A stretch of DNA of 64,000 nucleotides from Pararge aegeria. Taxonomy: Eukaryota; Arthropoda; Insecta; Lepidoptera; Nymphalidae. The position numbers and the translations under genes are program-made. The notes beneath the pieces are model-generated. The model saw only the letters and a list, made by a program, of their open reading frames with translations. It ran no database searches and was not told the DNA's origin. Shown piece after piece: positions 26,701 to 37,007 of the stretch (position 1 is its first letter; each line of letters starts with the position of its first letter). The stretch covers positions 4,960,001 to 5,024,000 of the forward strand of contig NC_053184.1 in assembly GCF_905163445.1 (NCBI RefSeq). Direction: 5' to 3'.

Positions 26701-29700
26701 CCTTAGACTAAATTGCTATATTTCCTGATCTCAGGATATCCACGACCTACCAATTTTGTGATACGAGTACTAAGATTGGGTACGATCCATTGATTGCAAT
26801 ATAATAAGGATAAAAGGAGTCATCTCATGTTTCAGATGTAGACGAATGCACAGAAGGCTTCCATACGTGTCATCCAAGTGCTCGCTGCATAAATGTAGAA
26901 GGAGGTTTTAGATGTCAATGTGATACACCTTCCTGCGAACTCAGTAAGTTACATGCATTTTTTTATTGACGGCCGATTGGCGCAGCGGGCGGCTACCCTG
27001 CTTGCTGGCCAAGGCCGTGGGTTCAATTCCCACAACTGGAAAATGTTTGTGTGACGAACATAAGTCACACAAACATTTGTAAACATCAGTGTCTGGGTGT
27101 TTATATGTTTATTAAGTATTTATGTATTGATATTCATAAAAACATCCATCAGGTATCATAGTACCCATAACACAAGCTACGCTTTATTTGGGACTAGATG
27201 GCGATATGTGTTTTGTCGTGGTAAATTTATTTATACAATAAAAGTAATCTCCTCATATATTTAAGCAATAAAAACTTATTAATTTTATTAAAAGCCACGT
27301 TCAAAATTATCATCCCGCTCTGATCCATTTAATTTAATTTTACCTACGGCTTTATCAGAACAGTAGTCATAATAATAACTATTGCTCTACGAGTCCTCGT
27401 ACTGATTTCACACACCTTGTCGTTAGAACTCGTACAATCAAGTGTAGAAGAATCCCAAAAATATCTTCTAATAATGACTTTTCTTTTAAAAAATGTTCTG
27501 CATGTTGTTATTCCCAATAAAAGTTCAACTACTTATGCCAAGTGTGTATTAAGTGACGTGCATGATATCAAGAAGGGCAAAAGTTTACCTCACGATTATA
27601 AATATGAAGGAATTAACTTACTTGCTCACCTGCCAAAGCACGGAAAAAGAAAAATGGAGAAGTTTCCCACCCGTTTAATATTAGACGTTTATTATTTGGA
27701 TATTATTTCCACCCGCGTTCTAGCGCCGGGTGGAAATAATATCCAAATAATTTAAAATTACACTGCGTATGCTCAGAGAGTGATAACTATGAGAGAAGAT
27801 AACTATCCCGTGGAGAAAAGGCTAACCGTACTGGTCGACAACACCGTTTAGTCCCCGTGAGAAATACAATGCTGCTGAACTGACAATGCATCAATTCGTC
27901 ATACTTGTAATGTAGTCTAGTAATAATTTAGAATATTAATGTCGTATATTATCTCAGATTTACAGTCAAATATTTCGTTATCCTTTAGGTTGTTCGTGGC
28001 AAGGACAGATCCTGTCAGACGGCGAGCGGTGGATGGAGGCGAGCGGATGCCGCTCGTGCTCCTGCAACGCCGGCGTCGCATCCTGCGTACGAGCGCTTTG
28101 CGCTTGTGATAAAGACAATACCTCGCTTACCGTAAGAAATCTCTTCTCAAAAAAAAATAACAGCCAAGAAAAAAATCGTAAGACAACCTGCATGCCTAAG
28201 AGTTCTCCATAATAATCTTAAAGTCTACCAATCCACAATAAAAGCTTTTTTTTAAATATTATATTAAAGTACAATAGCTTGCGCAAAAAACTGGTTAACC
28301 CAGGTGATTTAGTAAGAGTTAGTTACACGTGTCTTAATTCCTTTGGCAAAATAAGTGGGGGTTCGTAACATGTGTCTCACTCCCTTTGGCTAAATAAGTT
28401 TGAATGCGTAGCAAGAGTCTCACTCCCTTTGGCTAAGTGGGAGTTCGTAACATGTGTTTACTACCTTTGGCTAAATAAGTGGGAGACGGGAGTTCGTAAC
28501 ATGTGTCTCTCCTCCTCCTCTTTGCAAGTGGGAGTTCTTAATGTACTTATGTCTCACTTCCTTTAGCTAAATATGTTGTTCATAATTTTCAGTTCGCAAG
28601 TACGGAGTCGTCGCTGTCGCTGGCGCCGGCGGCGTGCTGTCCGCACTGCGAAGCGCGCTTTCATTGCCGCCACCAGGAGATGCACCACGTCACCTTCCGC
28701 AGCGGCGAGCGCTGGCTTTACCAGTGCCAGATCTGCGAGTGTCTAGTACGTTGCCCACATTGTTGTCATTATTCAAATAGGCCCATAGAGGGCAGTTTGG
28801 ATGCCTGGATACATAATTTGTTCAAGGTAGTGAGCTAAGAGTTAAGTTCACAACTACTTTCGGAAATTTCGGTCTGGATTGACGAAAGATTAATATTCTT
28901 TTGACAGCTTCGACGATAATTCAATACTGTGCTCGAAATTATATATTAGTTAATTAAAGCAAAAATATAATATTCACTTTTTACTTTTGTACTAATTGAC
29001 ACATTGTAACCTTCGGCCCTTTAGCGAATCTGTCTAGTCACGAATCTGTCCAGAACCGAATAAAGAGTTCAATCGAGCTTTTTTTTTTATTTTACTACAA
29101 GCTAGCCCTTGACTGCAATCTCACATAATGTAGAGTGATGATGCAGTCTAAGATGTAAGCGGGCTTACCTGCTAGGGAGCTGTTATATTTAACTTATACT
29201 CCTGATCGGTTCTTGCGCGTCATCGAACGCTAATAGCTTAGCGGCACGTCTTTTTCGGTAGGGTGGTGACTAGCCACAACCGAAGTCTCCCACCAGACCA
29301 GACAGGAAATATTTGGAAATAATAAATTATCATATTGTTCCTGCTCGGAATCGAGCCAGGTACCTCCAGCTGAAAATACAGGCACAGCGCTCACCCTTGC
29401 GCCGGGGGGGGTCACCAGTAATCTACAAATGAATCATATGTTTGTTATCATGTTTCGTTGGAAACTTTCAGCTGGGTGAAGTAGACTGCTGGGAGCCCGA
29501 GTGTGAGGAGGGCACGGCCTGCTGCTCGGCCGGGCCGGCTGCGGGGGTGGGCACCGGCTCCAGCACCGAGGGGGGTGAGTGGCGCGCGCCCCACCGCCTC
29601 GAGCTGGCGGGCTGCGCGCCCCCGCACTGTCCTACCTGCCAAGTACGTACCGCGCGGACACACCCACACATCTAGAATGTCCATCAATAAACACTGATCA

Positions 29701-32700
29701 TGTCTCACCCTAACCATTCTTAGTCCCAAAACAAGTAATCCTATCTGATCTCGAGGTGACCTATTTTTTTTTATTATTCGTTCAGATCAACGTTTCAGAC
29801 TGAGTGGGCTTTTGGACTAGCGTCCGAACGCTTAGCCCCGTGGTAAGGATCCATGTTCGGGTGAAATCTGATATCGGGGCCCTCTTCTATGGACGGCTGG
29901 GCAGACTTTGTGTTACCTAATTGACACATTGTCTCTAAATCAGCGATGCGAGTTTTCTAACAGTGTTCGAGAATTAAGATAGAGATTTCAATATATAATA
30001 GGACTTGAGCGTATTTCGTGATACTTAAGCTTTCCAGGTCCTCCCTCTTTTCGTTTATTAAATCTTGACTTAACGATATAATTTTCGATTTTCGCACATA
30101 CATTAGTTATTAGATTATTAGTTTTTAATTCGCAAACTGTTGTTAAAAGTATATTATGATATGTATATTAATTATGGGGCCTAAGTATATTTTCTTAATT
30201 GAGTCCTTTGACCGTGAGTCTTTCTGAAAAGAAAATTCTCGGCAAAATATAAGTTCTTTATTGATTTGATTTGATTACTTTAATCTTTAATAAACCAAAT
30301 AGCTTTTGCTGATGCTTGTCAATTCTTGTGCTTTTCGTTCTTCTTATATTTATCAGTGATACTAGGTCTTCTGGCCATTTGTTCCACAGGTATATTCTAT
30401 TATATGCTTTGAAAGTGCTTAAAAGGATTAATTGACGCTCACTGATATCTAAATTAAAGGTCTTTATAACCTATTAACTTGGAAGTTACATTATATGTTT
30501 TTTTTCTCAAAATTTTATAAGGTTGCCTCTTTCTCACGTTACTTTGAACTAAAATATGTACTTACTAATCGAAATATTGGATCCCTAGATTTTTTGTAAT
30601 CATCTGAATTAAGCGCAGCAGTATTGTTACGGATATAAAATAGTCCATCTTGAAAAAAATATTTTTAAGTTTTTTTAAGAAGACAAGTTTTCAAAGTTAT
30701 GTACCCTTTGGAACCACTATTAGTAATAATACTATAGGACTATGATTTCTTTAACAGATCTCTAGCTCATCATTTACACCCAAATAGCTAATTTCATAAA
30801 CCCCACATGATACATTGCTAATTATAATGATTTCAAGGGTATTCTAAGGTTGATGCAAAATCAGGTAAGTCTTGGCTTCCCAACGCATAACAATAAACAT
30901 CCGTTAAGGAGATGAAGAAAGCGCTTGCTCAGATCTGGCTTCGTGTTATAAATTGTGACTAACCATATATAACCCTCGCGCCACATTATTGGAAATTTCC
31001 GACAGTTCTCACTGCTGCATATCTTTAAAAATATATGTACAGGCACAAACAAAACCAACATAAAATAGGTAGGTACTAAAATACTGTTTAGTACATTAAG
31101 ACATACTTTCGCCCGAAGTCAATTATCTAATCCAATATCTTCAGATGGAAGATAGAATTTAGTAGCACTACTAAATTTTTGAAAAAGATTTGGATTTTGA
31201 TTGATTACATTAGTTTGCGGCGTAAGTTGAGCACAAAAGATCCTGGAGGGTCGAAGTGCATCCGCTGAAGCGGGCCTCATTACAAGATAGATAGATTGCG
31301 GCGTAAATTGGTTTAAGTCAATGATATGATATGGCCAACGACGTCGAAATATCTGGCAATCTTTGTTAATAATTTGGTACCAAATATTAAAATCTGAGAT
31401 TTGAATAACAGCCACTGATAAACTATTTGTAAAGCGGTTGCATAACAATTAATGATGACGGTATAGAGAGAAAACATTGTATATGCAAGTAGTGGGAGAG
31501 CTTTTTCTGACAGAGCTCGCCTGGGGTAGTTAGAGTAGGTACTATCACCATGCTTATTTCTGTCGCAAAGCGCATCGTTGCAATGACACAGCATTGCCGG
31601 TCTAAAGGACATGGTTGCCGGTATTATTACAGGCAAATGGGATTTAATTCCCACATCTCAGGTCAGTGGACAGCACGAAGCAGAACGTGGGCCCCGCATG
31701 CCCTGCGTAGTGTTGTTCTGTTCATTGGCGATGGCTGTCCACTTAAACTTTTCCAAGTTATGTGCGTTTTAAAAATTAAATATCACTTGCTTGAACGGTG
31801 ATGGTAAGCATCGTGATGAAAACCTGCCTGCATGAGAGTTCTCTATAATGTTTTCGAAGACGTGTTAAATCCACCAATCCGCACTTGGCTAGCCAGGTGG
31901 ATACGACGGAGAGAAGACCCATACCCTGTAGTGGTCCGGTAATGGGTTCATCATGATTATGATATTTATATAAATATATATATATATATATATAACCAGC
32001 CATAGAACGTTTATTATTGAGGCCTGAATGAGATACCTAATAAAGTTGAAGTTGTAATGATAAAAGTGCGAATATTCGACCGATAATGTGGCCCGTGGGT
32101 CAGAGTGAGACGCTTTGTGTGAAAGTGAAGTTTCCGCTTGTTGCAGGGCGGGCAGTGTGCTACTTTGGTGAGCAATCTCGCGTGTTGTGTGCATCGGTAA
32201 CCATCCCCACTCTTCTTACTCATTCATACATTGCTATTAACATTTATTTGTGCTTGTGCCTTCGATTTGATATTATTTACCAGTTTTACTGACTTCAGCA
32301 ACAGATCCAAAAAACCGGCTCCGGACTTTTATTCATTGCTTTATCAACAACGGCATTGCGTATCAACAGCAAAACTGTCTCAAGTTAATTTTACTACCCT
32401 TTGCATAATACAGAAACGCTCACAATACGCATGATGACGAAAGCAAAGAATCGCTAACATATTTTATTTGTCCGTATAAGTTAAAGTTAAATAAAATTCC
32501 CAATCCGCCGCGACTTCAAAATGACGTCACGTCTATATAAATATAATTTTGAACGGATTGAACTTCGAAAACCTCTGCGTATATCAATTTTGTTGTAATT
32601 CCAAACTATCATTTTCTAAGTTTTTGCTATTAATACCAAAATCAATAATCTTTAGCTAAGGAACAAGGACTTACTCCAATTAGCTTTAATTTGCCTATGA

Positions 32701-34102
32701 CGTCACTAGTGCGGCCATGACACCCGGCGTGCGTTTTCGCGGATGTCATCGTGCCTATTACAGAGTCCCGCATCAACATAATACTGGTACATTTGACTTA
32801 TGCCATTTTAAAAATCATCTGTAAGCCATTGCTCTGGGCAAAATGTTTGTGAATCAAATATAAGCAGTAGCAAATTTCCTACATGAGACACTTTTATAAT
32901 TTTGACCGGAAATTTTTCCGGTCAAAATTATATAAAAACGAAATAAATTTTTATTTACAATAACACAGGCAGGATTGCGTACGTCATAAGAATTAATTCA
33001 ACAGTGAATGGTTATCAATTTTATAATTTTTTTTAAGTTAAAATAAAACTCGGCAAGGTCTTCAGGGCGTACTTGGAACCCTAGTAGCTACGGTTTAAAA
33101 TTAACGAATGTTCCTTTTATAAAATCATCGCCTTACAATAATGAAAATAAATATGTATAAATGCATCATTGGTGCATGTGATAGGTTTACATAAACAAAG
33201 AATTTTCGAATTAGAATTTTAATAAGCTTATAATTCATTATAATCATACGCAATTCACTCGTATTATTACACCAAATAAAGGTATTGGCATGGTCAAAAA
33301 ACATTAATAAAATCTATTTTTTGATAAGTATTGAAAAAAGTTTATATCATTATATGTTCATTTCAATATTAAATCGAAGGCACTTCATTTCAGGGCTCAT
33401 ATTACTTTGCATGTACTATTACGATTCCTTTTTCATTTCGCATGGTGATTTTATTGAAAATGTTTGGTGTAATTTAATTACCTTTATAAAATTGAATTAG
33501 CATGTTAAATGTGCTAGAGAAAATTACCTTGTTAGGATTTTCTTTCACTTCATTATACTTCATGAAGCTTATCCGATTATTAGTATTTAGAACAGAATCC
33601 TATTTTTGCCGTACAACCGTATTGTTTTAAAATTACTATTACTTAAAATTAAATCTTCCTATTTAAGTTTTTTTAACGTTCTCCTAATTAAATAATTGTT
33701 TCCTCAACTGAAGCATTTCGAAGATTATTCATAGTAGTTGATTTAGCTAAATAAATATATCTAGTAAAATTGATTTTGTAGATGAAGTAATTAGCAACGT
33801 AGTTCCTTTAATATCTAGTCCCGAATAATATTAGGTTTGTAGGTAGTTGTTTGTATTATTTGCAAATGCCGACTATGAGTTTAATCTTTGCGATACGTCA
33901 GTTTTGGAAGTGGCCATGTAATGCGTCCGCGCCCACCGAACCGCCGCGCGGGCGCTCGGTGGGCGCGCGGCCGGCCGACACTGAGCTGCGGGCGTGTTGG
34001 CGCAGAGCGCGGCGCGACGTGGCGGCGGCGCTGGCGCTGGCGGCGCTGTGGCTGGGCCGCGCGCCACACCCGCACCGCAAGCACCGCGGCGCGCGGCGCT
34101 AG
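18215..34102 (+). CDS. Nell: NELL-type secreted glycoprotein (TSPN, VWC and EGF modules), 5' exons missing
   Basis: Fifteen exons with consistent phase: 18215-18365, 19685-19961, 20070-20225, 20566-20694, 21183-21276, 21788-21979, 22353-22472, 24285-24424, 25185-25305, 25660-25899, 26836-26943, 27989-28131, 28593-28745, 29472-29642 and 33902-34102, about 800 residues in total. Module order matches vertebrate NELL1/NELL2: thrombospondin N-terminal (laminin-G-like) domain, coiled coil, VWC modules, six EGF-like modules (four starting with a calcium-binding VDEC motif), then VWC-like modules. NELL proteins are secreted, oligomeric extracellular ligands; vertebrate NELL2 binds Robo3. The function in this insect is inference. 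The first visible exon starts in phase 1, so at least one upstream exon with the signal peptide is missing. Introns hold a LINE, SINEs and a minisatellite. The final exon is the least certain. Confidence 0.93.
18788..19423 (+). CDS. Two candidate exons of an unidentified gene inside a NELL intron
   Basis: Candidate exon 18788-18877 (30 codons, KIGMSPGDRA...) has a TAG acceptor and a consensus GTAAGT donor. Candidate exon 19238-19423 (61 codons plus stop) has a CAG acceptor, starts GSALAFQATWEP, is Ser-rich and ends DRTSQTAFSL before TGA. Both are phase 0 and can join. The 850-base region is much more GC-rich than the surrounding intron, as real exons here are. Neither exon can splice to the NELL exon ending at 18365, which is phase 2. 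I do not recognise the protein. It could be the end of an upstream + strand gene, a pseudogene insert, or a CpG-rich regulatory block with chance frames. Confidence 0.25.
20566..21979 (+). CDS. Nell: NELL VWC module exons
   Basis: Exon 20566-20694 ends the coiled coil (RLARLEQCDC) and starts a VWC with SWQKDCNRCSC. Exon 21183-21276 completes it with ECCPTC. Exon 21788-21979 is a second VWC-like module with GERFAPKECAECVC and GECCKFC. The CxxCxC and CCxxC signatures are intact. Phases run 0, 0-to-1, and 1-to-1, matching their neighbours. Confidence 0.92.
22353..26943 (+). CDS. Nell: NELL EGF-like exons, six modules
   Basis: Exons 22353-22472, 24285-24424, 25185-25305, 25660-25899 and 26836-26943. 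The first module begins VDYCSMGHSC; the second, third, fifth and sixth begin with calcium-binding (D)VDEC. Exon 25660-25899 carries two modules, the first a short non-calcium type (CLNGGVC). The sixth ends early (CDTPSCEL), as the corresponding NELL module also does. Six EGF modules is the vertebrate NELL count. Confidence 0.93.
22830..23772 (+). mobile_element. 5'-truncated non-LTR retrotransposon (LINE) with polyA tail
   Basis: The open frame to 23535 begins in the palm of a reverse transcriptase at SYADDMVLL (the catalytic YADD box). It continues through HGLTYNVKKSEC and FKYLGHLVSF to a C-terminal region with FYTSSLWVDYTQ and NNAFRMLLGLPR, typical of lepidopteran LINE reverse transcriptases. 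Everything upstream of the active site is missing, the usual result of incomplete target-primed reverse transcription. AATAAA lies at 23709-23714 and an A tract at 23727-23772 follows. The frame has no stop, so it is a young insertion in the intron between NELL exons 22353-22472 and 24285-24424. Confidence 0.85.
24460..24680 (+). repeat. Dispersed repeat family I, copy 2
   Basis: Diverged copy of the repeat at 10965, recognisable by 'cgtgtacacgac', 'agttgacagtaattatttta', 'gcgcggggcg' and 'tcactgtttttgaacactgc'. It lies in a NELL intron 36 bases after a donor. Confidence 0.6.
24825..24965 (-). mobile_element. Short retroposon family D, inverted
   Basis: On the minus strand it reads 'accgattggtgg...', the phrase for the north-arm 'gtggactacggc', 'ggagacccgtgccctgtagt' and 'gggccggatgggttgaatgg', ending in a GAT-rich tail. 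It lies in a NELL intron. Confidence 0.65.
26215..26505 (+). mobile_element. Short retroposon family D, near full length
   Basis: A tRNA-like promoter trace 'gagttcgaatcccagaatgc' is followed by 'tgaagggaaacatcgtgagg', 'aaacctgcgtgcttgag', 'ggactaaggccttaatcctt', 'tagttgaccgttaatggg' and a GAT tail. The B-box-like segment near the 5' end suggests a tRNA-derived SINE. Confidence 0.7.
26968..27240 (+). mobile_element. SINE family A, near full length
   Basis: Head 'gacggccgattggcgcagcg' with B-box GGTTCAATTCCCACA, and the body and tail as at 7167. A short inverted segment at about 27051-27080 repeats the 'gtgacgaacataagtcac' region. It begins 24 bases after the NELL donor at 26943. Confidence 0.85.
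27691..27751. repeat. Perfect 25-bp hairpin in NELL intron
   Basis: Arms 27691-27715 and 27727-27751 are exact reverse complements with an 11-base loop. It has no flanking duplication or known element around it. Confidence 0.9.
27989..29642 (+). CDS. Nell: NELL C-terminal VWC-like exons
   Basis: Exons 27989-28131 (SCSWQGQILSDGERW, then CRSCSC), 28593-28745 (ACCPHC, FRSGERWLYQCQICECL) and 29472-29642 (LGEVDCWEPEC). The phrase GEVDCW is also the start of the corresponding vertebrate NELL exon. The last of these is rich in Gly/Ala/Pro and departs from vertebrate NELL after TACC, ending PPHCPTCQ. Confidence 0.9.
28315..28580 (+). repeat. Minisatellite directly upstream of a NELL exon
   Basis: About five imperfect tandem copies of a 43-60-base unit built from 'ttcgtaacatgtgtctcact' and 'ccctttggctaaataagtgg'. 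The array ends about a dozen bases before the acceptor of exon 28593-28745 and forms part of the polypyrimidine-side sequence of that intron. Confidence 0.8.
29093..29412 (-). mobile_element. SINE family B, full length, inverted
   Basis: Read on the minus strand: tRNA-like head with B-box near 29345-29360, then body phrases 'ggtgggagacttcggttgtg', 'ggctagtcaccaccctaccg', 'gacgtgccgctaagc' and the 3' part ending 'attgcagtcaaggg'. It lies in the intron between NELL exons ending at 28745 and starting at 29472. Confidence 0.8.
31760..31960 (+). mobile_element. Short retroposon family D
   Basis: Body phrases 'gaacggtgatggtaagcatc', 'gtgatgaaaacctgcctgca' and 'gtagtggtccggtaatgggt', followed by a 'tcatcatgattatgat' tail and an (AT)n tract. 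Confidence 0.7.
32895..32932. repeat. Perfect 18-bp hairpin with 2-base loop
   Basis: Arms 32895-32912 and 32915-32932 are exact reverse complements with only two bases between them. Confidence 0.85.
33902..34102 (+). CDS. Nell: Proposed last NELL exon, Arg/Ala-rich tail
   Basis: The acceptor (gatacgtcag) before 33902 gives phase 0, matching the phase-0 donor at 29642 after a 4.26-kb intron. It encodes 66 residues starting FWKWPCNASAP, very rich in Arg and Ala, with a 13-residue hydrophobic run (AAALALAALWLG region) near the end, and stops at TAG 34100-34102. It has no resemblance to the vertebrate NELL C terminus. The high GC follows the base composition of the adjoining 3' region, so the frame could be fortuitous. 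Confidence 0.5.
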   Translation, partial: FWKWPCNASAPTEPPRGRSVGARPADTELRACWRRARRDVAAALALAALWLGRAPHPHRKHRGARR

Positions 34103-34892
34103 AGCCGCCCTGAGCGACGCACGCACACCCTATTTATTCTAGATAGACCTAATGTTAACCAATTGCCGCGGGCGCGCCCCGCTCCCGGCCTTAACTGAGC
34201 GAGCGGCGCGCCCGCGCCCCAGGGCCGCGCGCCGCTGCGTCGCGCCGCACGCTCATCCTCGTTATAGCAATATTATAGTAATCGTGTAGGTCGCGGCCGC
34301 GCGGCGCGACGCGCGCGGCCGGCGCTAGCCTCGGTCCGCCGCGACGCGTGAACGTGTGTGCGCTGGAGCTGGAGCGAATGGAGCGCGGCGGGCCGACGCG
34401 CGTCGCTCCCACCGCACCTGTAATCTTTGAATTCTAAACTGTCGAGTTCGCCCGCTTGTATTGTTATCTTTAGACTTGTATCGTAGCCGGCCGCGAGGCG
34501 CGCGGCGCCGGCGCGGCGGGCTCCGCGCCACTGAGCGGCCTAACGTTCCTCCGGTAGTCCTGTAGTCTTTAAGCCTAGGGGCGGGCCCGTGACCGCTCGT
34601 GCGCTCGCGCCCCTGTTGTACGAATTTTTTCATAATATATTATAGTTTTTGTTTGTCTTTATATAGAGATCGTTTTCATGAATATTTTGAAAATAACCAA
34701 AAATAGGTACCAAATATAGAGAAGATATGATTGTTTCTTGATTTCGTAAAGCATTTTAATGCTTGCATGTTGTATTGTGTTCAAAAAATTACAATTAAAA
34801 AGATATCTTAATTATTTCGTTTTAATATCTGTACCCACCCTGTAAGTACGCTAGAGAAATATTGTTACGATATCAATTATCTGGTCAATAAA
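34103..34892 (+). other. Probable NELL 3' UTR, GC-rich first 520 bases, with polyA signal
   Basis: 34103-34640 is strikingly GC- and CpG-rich, then the sequence turns AT-rich abruptly. The first good polyadenylation signal is AATAAA at 34887-34892. Open frames on both strands of the GC-rich part are composition artefacts. Confidence 0.5.
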
Positions 34893-37007
34893 AATAAAAT
34901 GTATGACAATAAATACTTATTTATTTCCGATATAGCCAATATTATTATACGTTTCCACCAAAATACCTATATAATATTTAGAACCTACGTAAGTTTTATT
35001 GAAAGCAGCAGTGTGTTACTTAACGATGAGTTGACGTATGCGGTTTGCAACGCTAAAATAAGATAATAATTTTTGAAACCAAAATAAACAAAAAATATAT
35101 GAAAAAGAAAAAAAAATAGTAATCGTTAGTAAAAATTTAAACACTTCTGTGAAACGTAAACCCTACTTATCAGCTGATTGGCGATCGCATATTACAAGAC
35201 AAGCCACAAGCATCTTACTGTAGTCATGGGAAATGAACGCCAAACACAGTCGTCTTTGAGCAAATTTAAAGGTACTCGTAAGGATTGAAAAATACGACTG
35301 AACAATTCATGTTTATGCATCTTACGCATTTATTTTGGAATTTTTAGGTAGATATACTCTTTGGGGACGTTTCATTTTCAGCGTTTCTGTGGATGAATTT
35401 GTGAATACCCACTGAAATATGCCTGATATCAAAACTTTCGCATTTTGTCAGATGAATTTATAGTGCATATCTACTGAAAAAGTGGCATGTTGACAAACAT
35501 CATCAGCAATTACTTCGGCGTATCACGATGCAGTAAAAATGTGTAATAATCTCACCGTTTTTTAAATTTATGTGGTACCGAGAAATCGCCACGAGTGTCT
35601 TTGCCCGGCGATATTAAGTAAGTTGCGATCAGCCCCCTAACTGCGATCGCGCAAATACTGTTATTTTAATATTAAAACTTTGTTTTCGAATTAAAAGCGT
35701 TATTTTTAGGACGTCAAGGTATGTCAATTAAACTGTCATTTTAAAATACTTCTCCTGTAAGCAATGGTAGCAACTAGTCAGCAGTGGCGTTTACGGCGTT
35801 TTTGACCAGGTTAGGCATAAAGCGGGAAAATTTGAAATGGCAAACCCTCTTCCTATAGGAGTTATTTAAAACGCAGCTACAAATAAACGTGGAATAACGT
35901 CGGAGTAGTTATTCAGTATTTTATCACGTTCTGAAGTTCGAATAGTTGTCTCAGTTAAAGTGTGACAAAATACTGAATATTCCGAGGAGACTCCCCGTTC
36001 ATTTCTAAAGCCCTGGATAGGCAGTGCTTTTGTGCGTCTAAGAAGTGCACGCCACTGAGTACCAATGGTGAGATTTTCTAACTACGTTTACTTATCCGCG
36101 TGAAAGTTAACTATGGTGTATATGGTATCGGAAGAGCGCCATCTAGTTACAATACTGGGAAACAGGCTGGTCACTTTACATCTAATTCGGCGTTAACTTT
36201 CACGCCATCGAATAAGTATACTAAGGTGGATAATCACACACTTGGCCCTCAGATAGTAACCCCCAGTATTATATAGCGGGTGCCTCAAGACGTGGTTGTG
36301 AGTAGGCCGGCGCGAAGGGCGGTGCGGTGAGGCATGCAAAGCGCATCGGTTGTGGCTTGTACCCGGCCGGCGGCCTCTCCACCACACCCGTCACTAGGGT
36401 GTATGCGGCCGCGTACAACGTCACTGCCTGTAAAGGAAACTTCTTCTAAACCATGTACTATAAACTAGTACAGAGTGCTGCTAAATTAGATTGAAATAAC
36501 TTAAACTATTCGAAAGCAATAAACTATGTAATTATTCATTGCGAAAAAAAGATATGTTATTCTTGAACATATTTTAGTCAAAATGTTGATGCTTTTTATA
36601 TTCAGTACAATTTTCTCACTAGAACCAAATTACGAATTGAGATAGACATAACATATTCAAAAACATTTCCGAAGGATTAAAAGGTATGCCTGTTTTAACT
36701 CTGTGCTAATTTTGCATTGAGCTTACACCTCTGAGATAGAATAATCATAGTGTTATCACGGAAAAACTAACAGTTTACTGCAAGATTTTTAAAAAACCGA
36801 ATAAAAACACGGACCCAGTCGCAGGTAACAGCCAGTTCTTACAATCTTTCTGCGATCCATAGAAAAGTTGTGCATTATATAAATGAAAAAATCCACCTAT
36901 GATCATATAAATATACAGCTTCCGTATCGCAGTCGTATTCGATAATATTTTCAATATAAGTTACGCCTAATTTGTGTGCATTTTTGACTGTATGTAGTTC
37001 AGTTTAC
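34893..37007. other. Intergenic, AT-rich; may hide the last exon of the tetraspanin at 37008-42025
   Basis: No confident exon. The tetraspanin's terminal coding exon should lie here on the minus strand. Candidate phase-0 acceptors near 36160, 36470, 36730 and 36842 give short tails, but none extends the membrane segment convincingly. Repeats are diverged. Confidence 0.4.

Larger units (their letters stand above)
29643..33901. other. Last NELL intron, 4.26 kb
   Basis: Holds a family D copy (31760-31960), an AT microsatellite (31973-31992) and a perfect hairpin (32895-32932). Frames at 30861-31654 and 31889-32434 have no splice or motif support. Confidence 0.5.

Noticed and set aside
27417..27755. 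112-residue frame in a NELL intron
   Set aside because: Its C-terminal part is the translated 25-bp hairpin, it lacks splice context, and no domain is recognised.
28315..28580. CRISPR-like array
   Set aside because: Units are imperfect tandem copies without unique spacers, in an insect intron; it is a minisatellite.
33873..34633. Several Arg/Ala/Pro-rich frames on both strands
   Set aside because: High-GC composition artefacts; only the + frame at 33902-34102 has a phase-matched acceptor.
36150..36850. Possible last exons of the first tetraspanin at about 36160, 36470, 36730 and 36842
   Set aside because: All have phase-0 acceptors but give short tails that do not complete the fourth membrane segment, and none stands out from the others.
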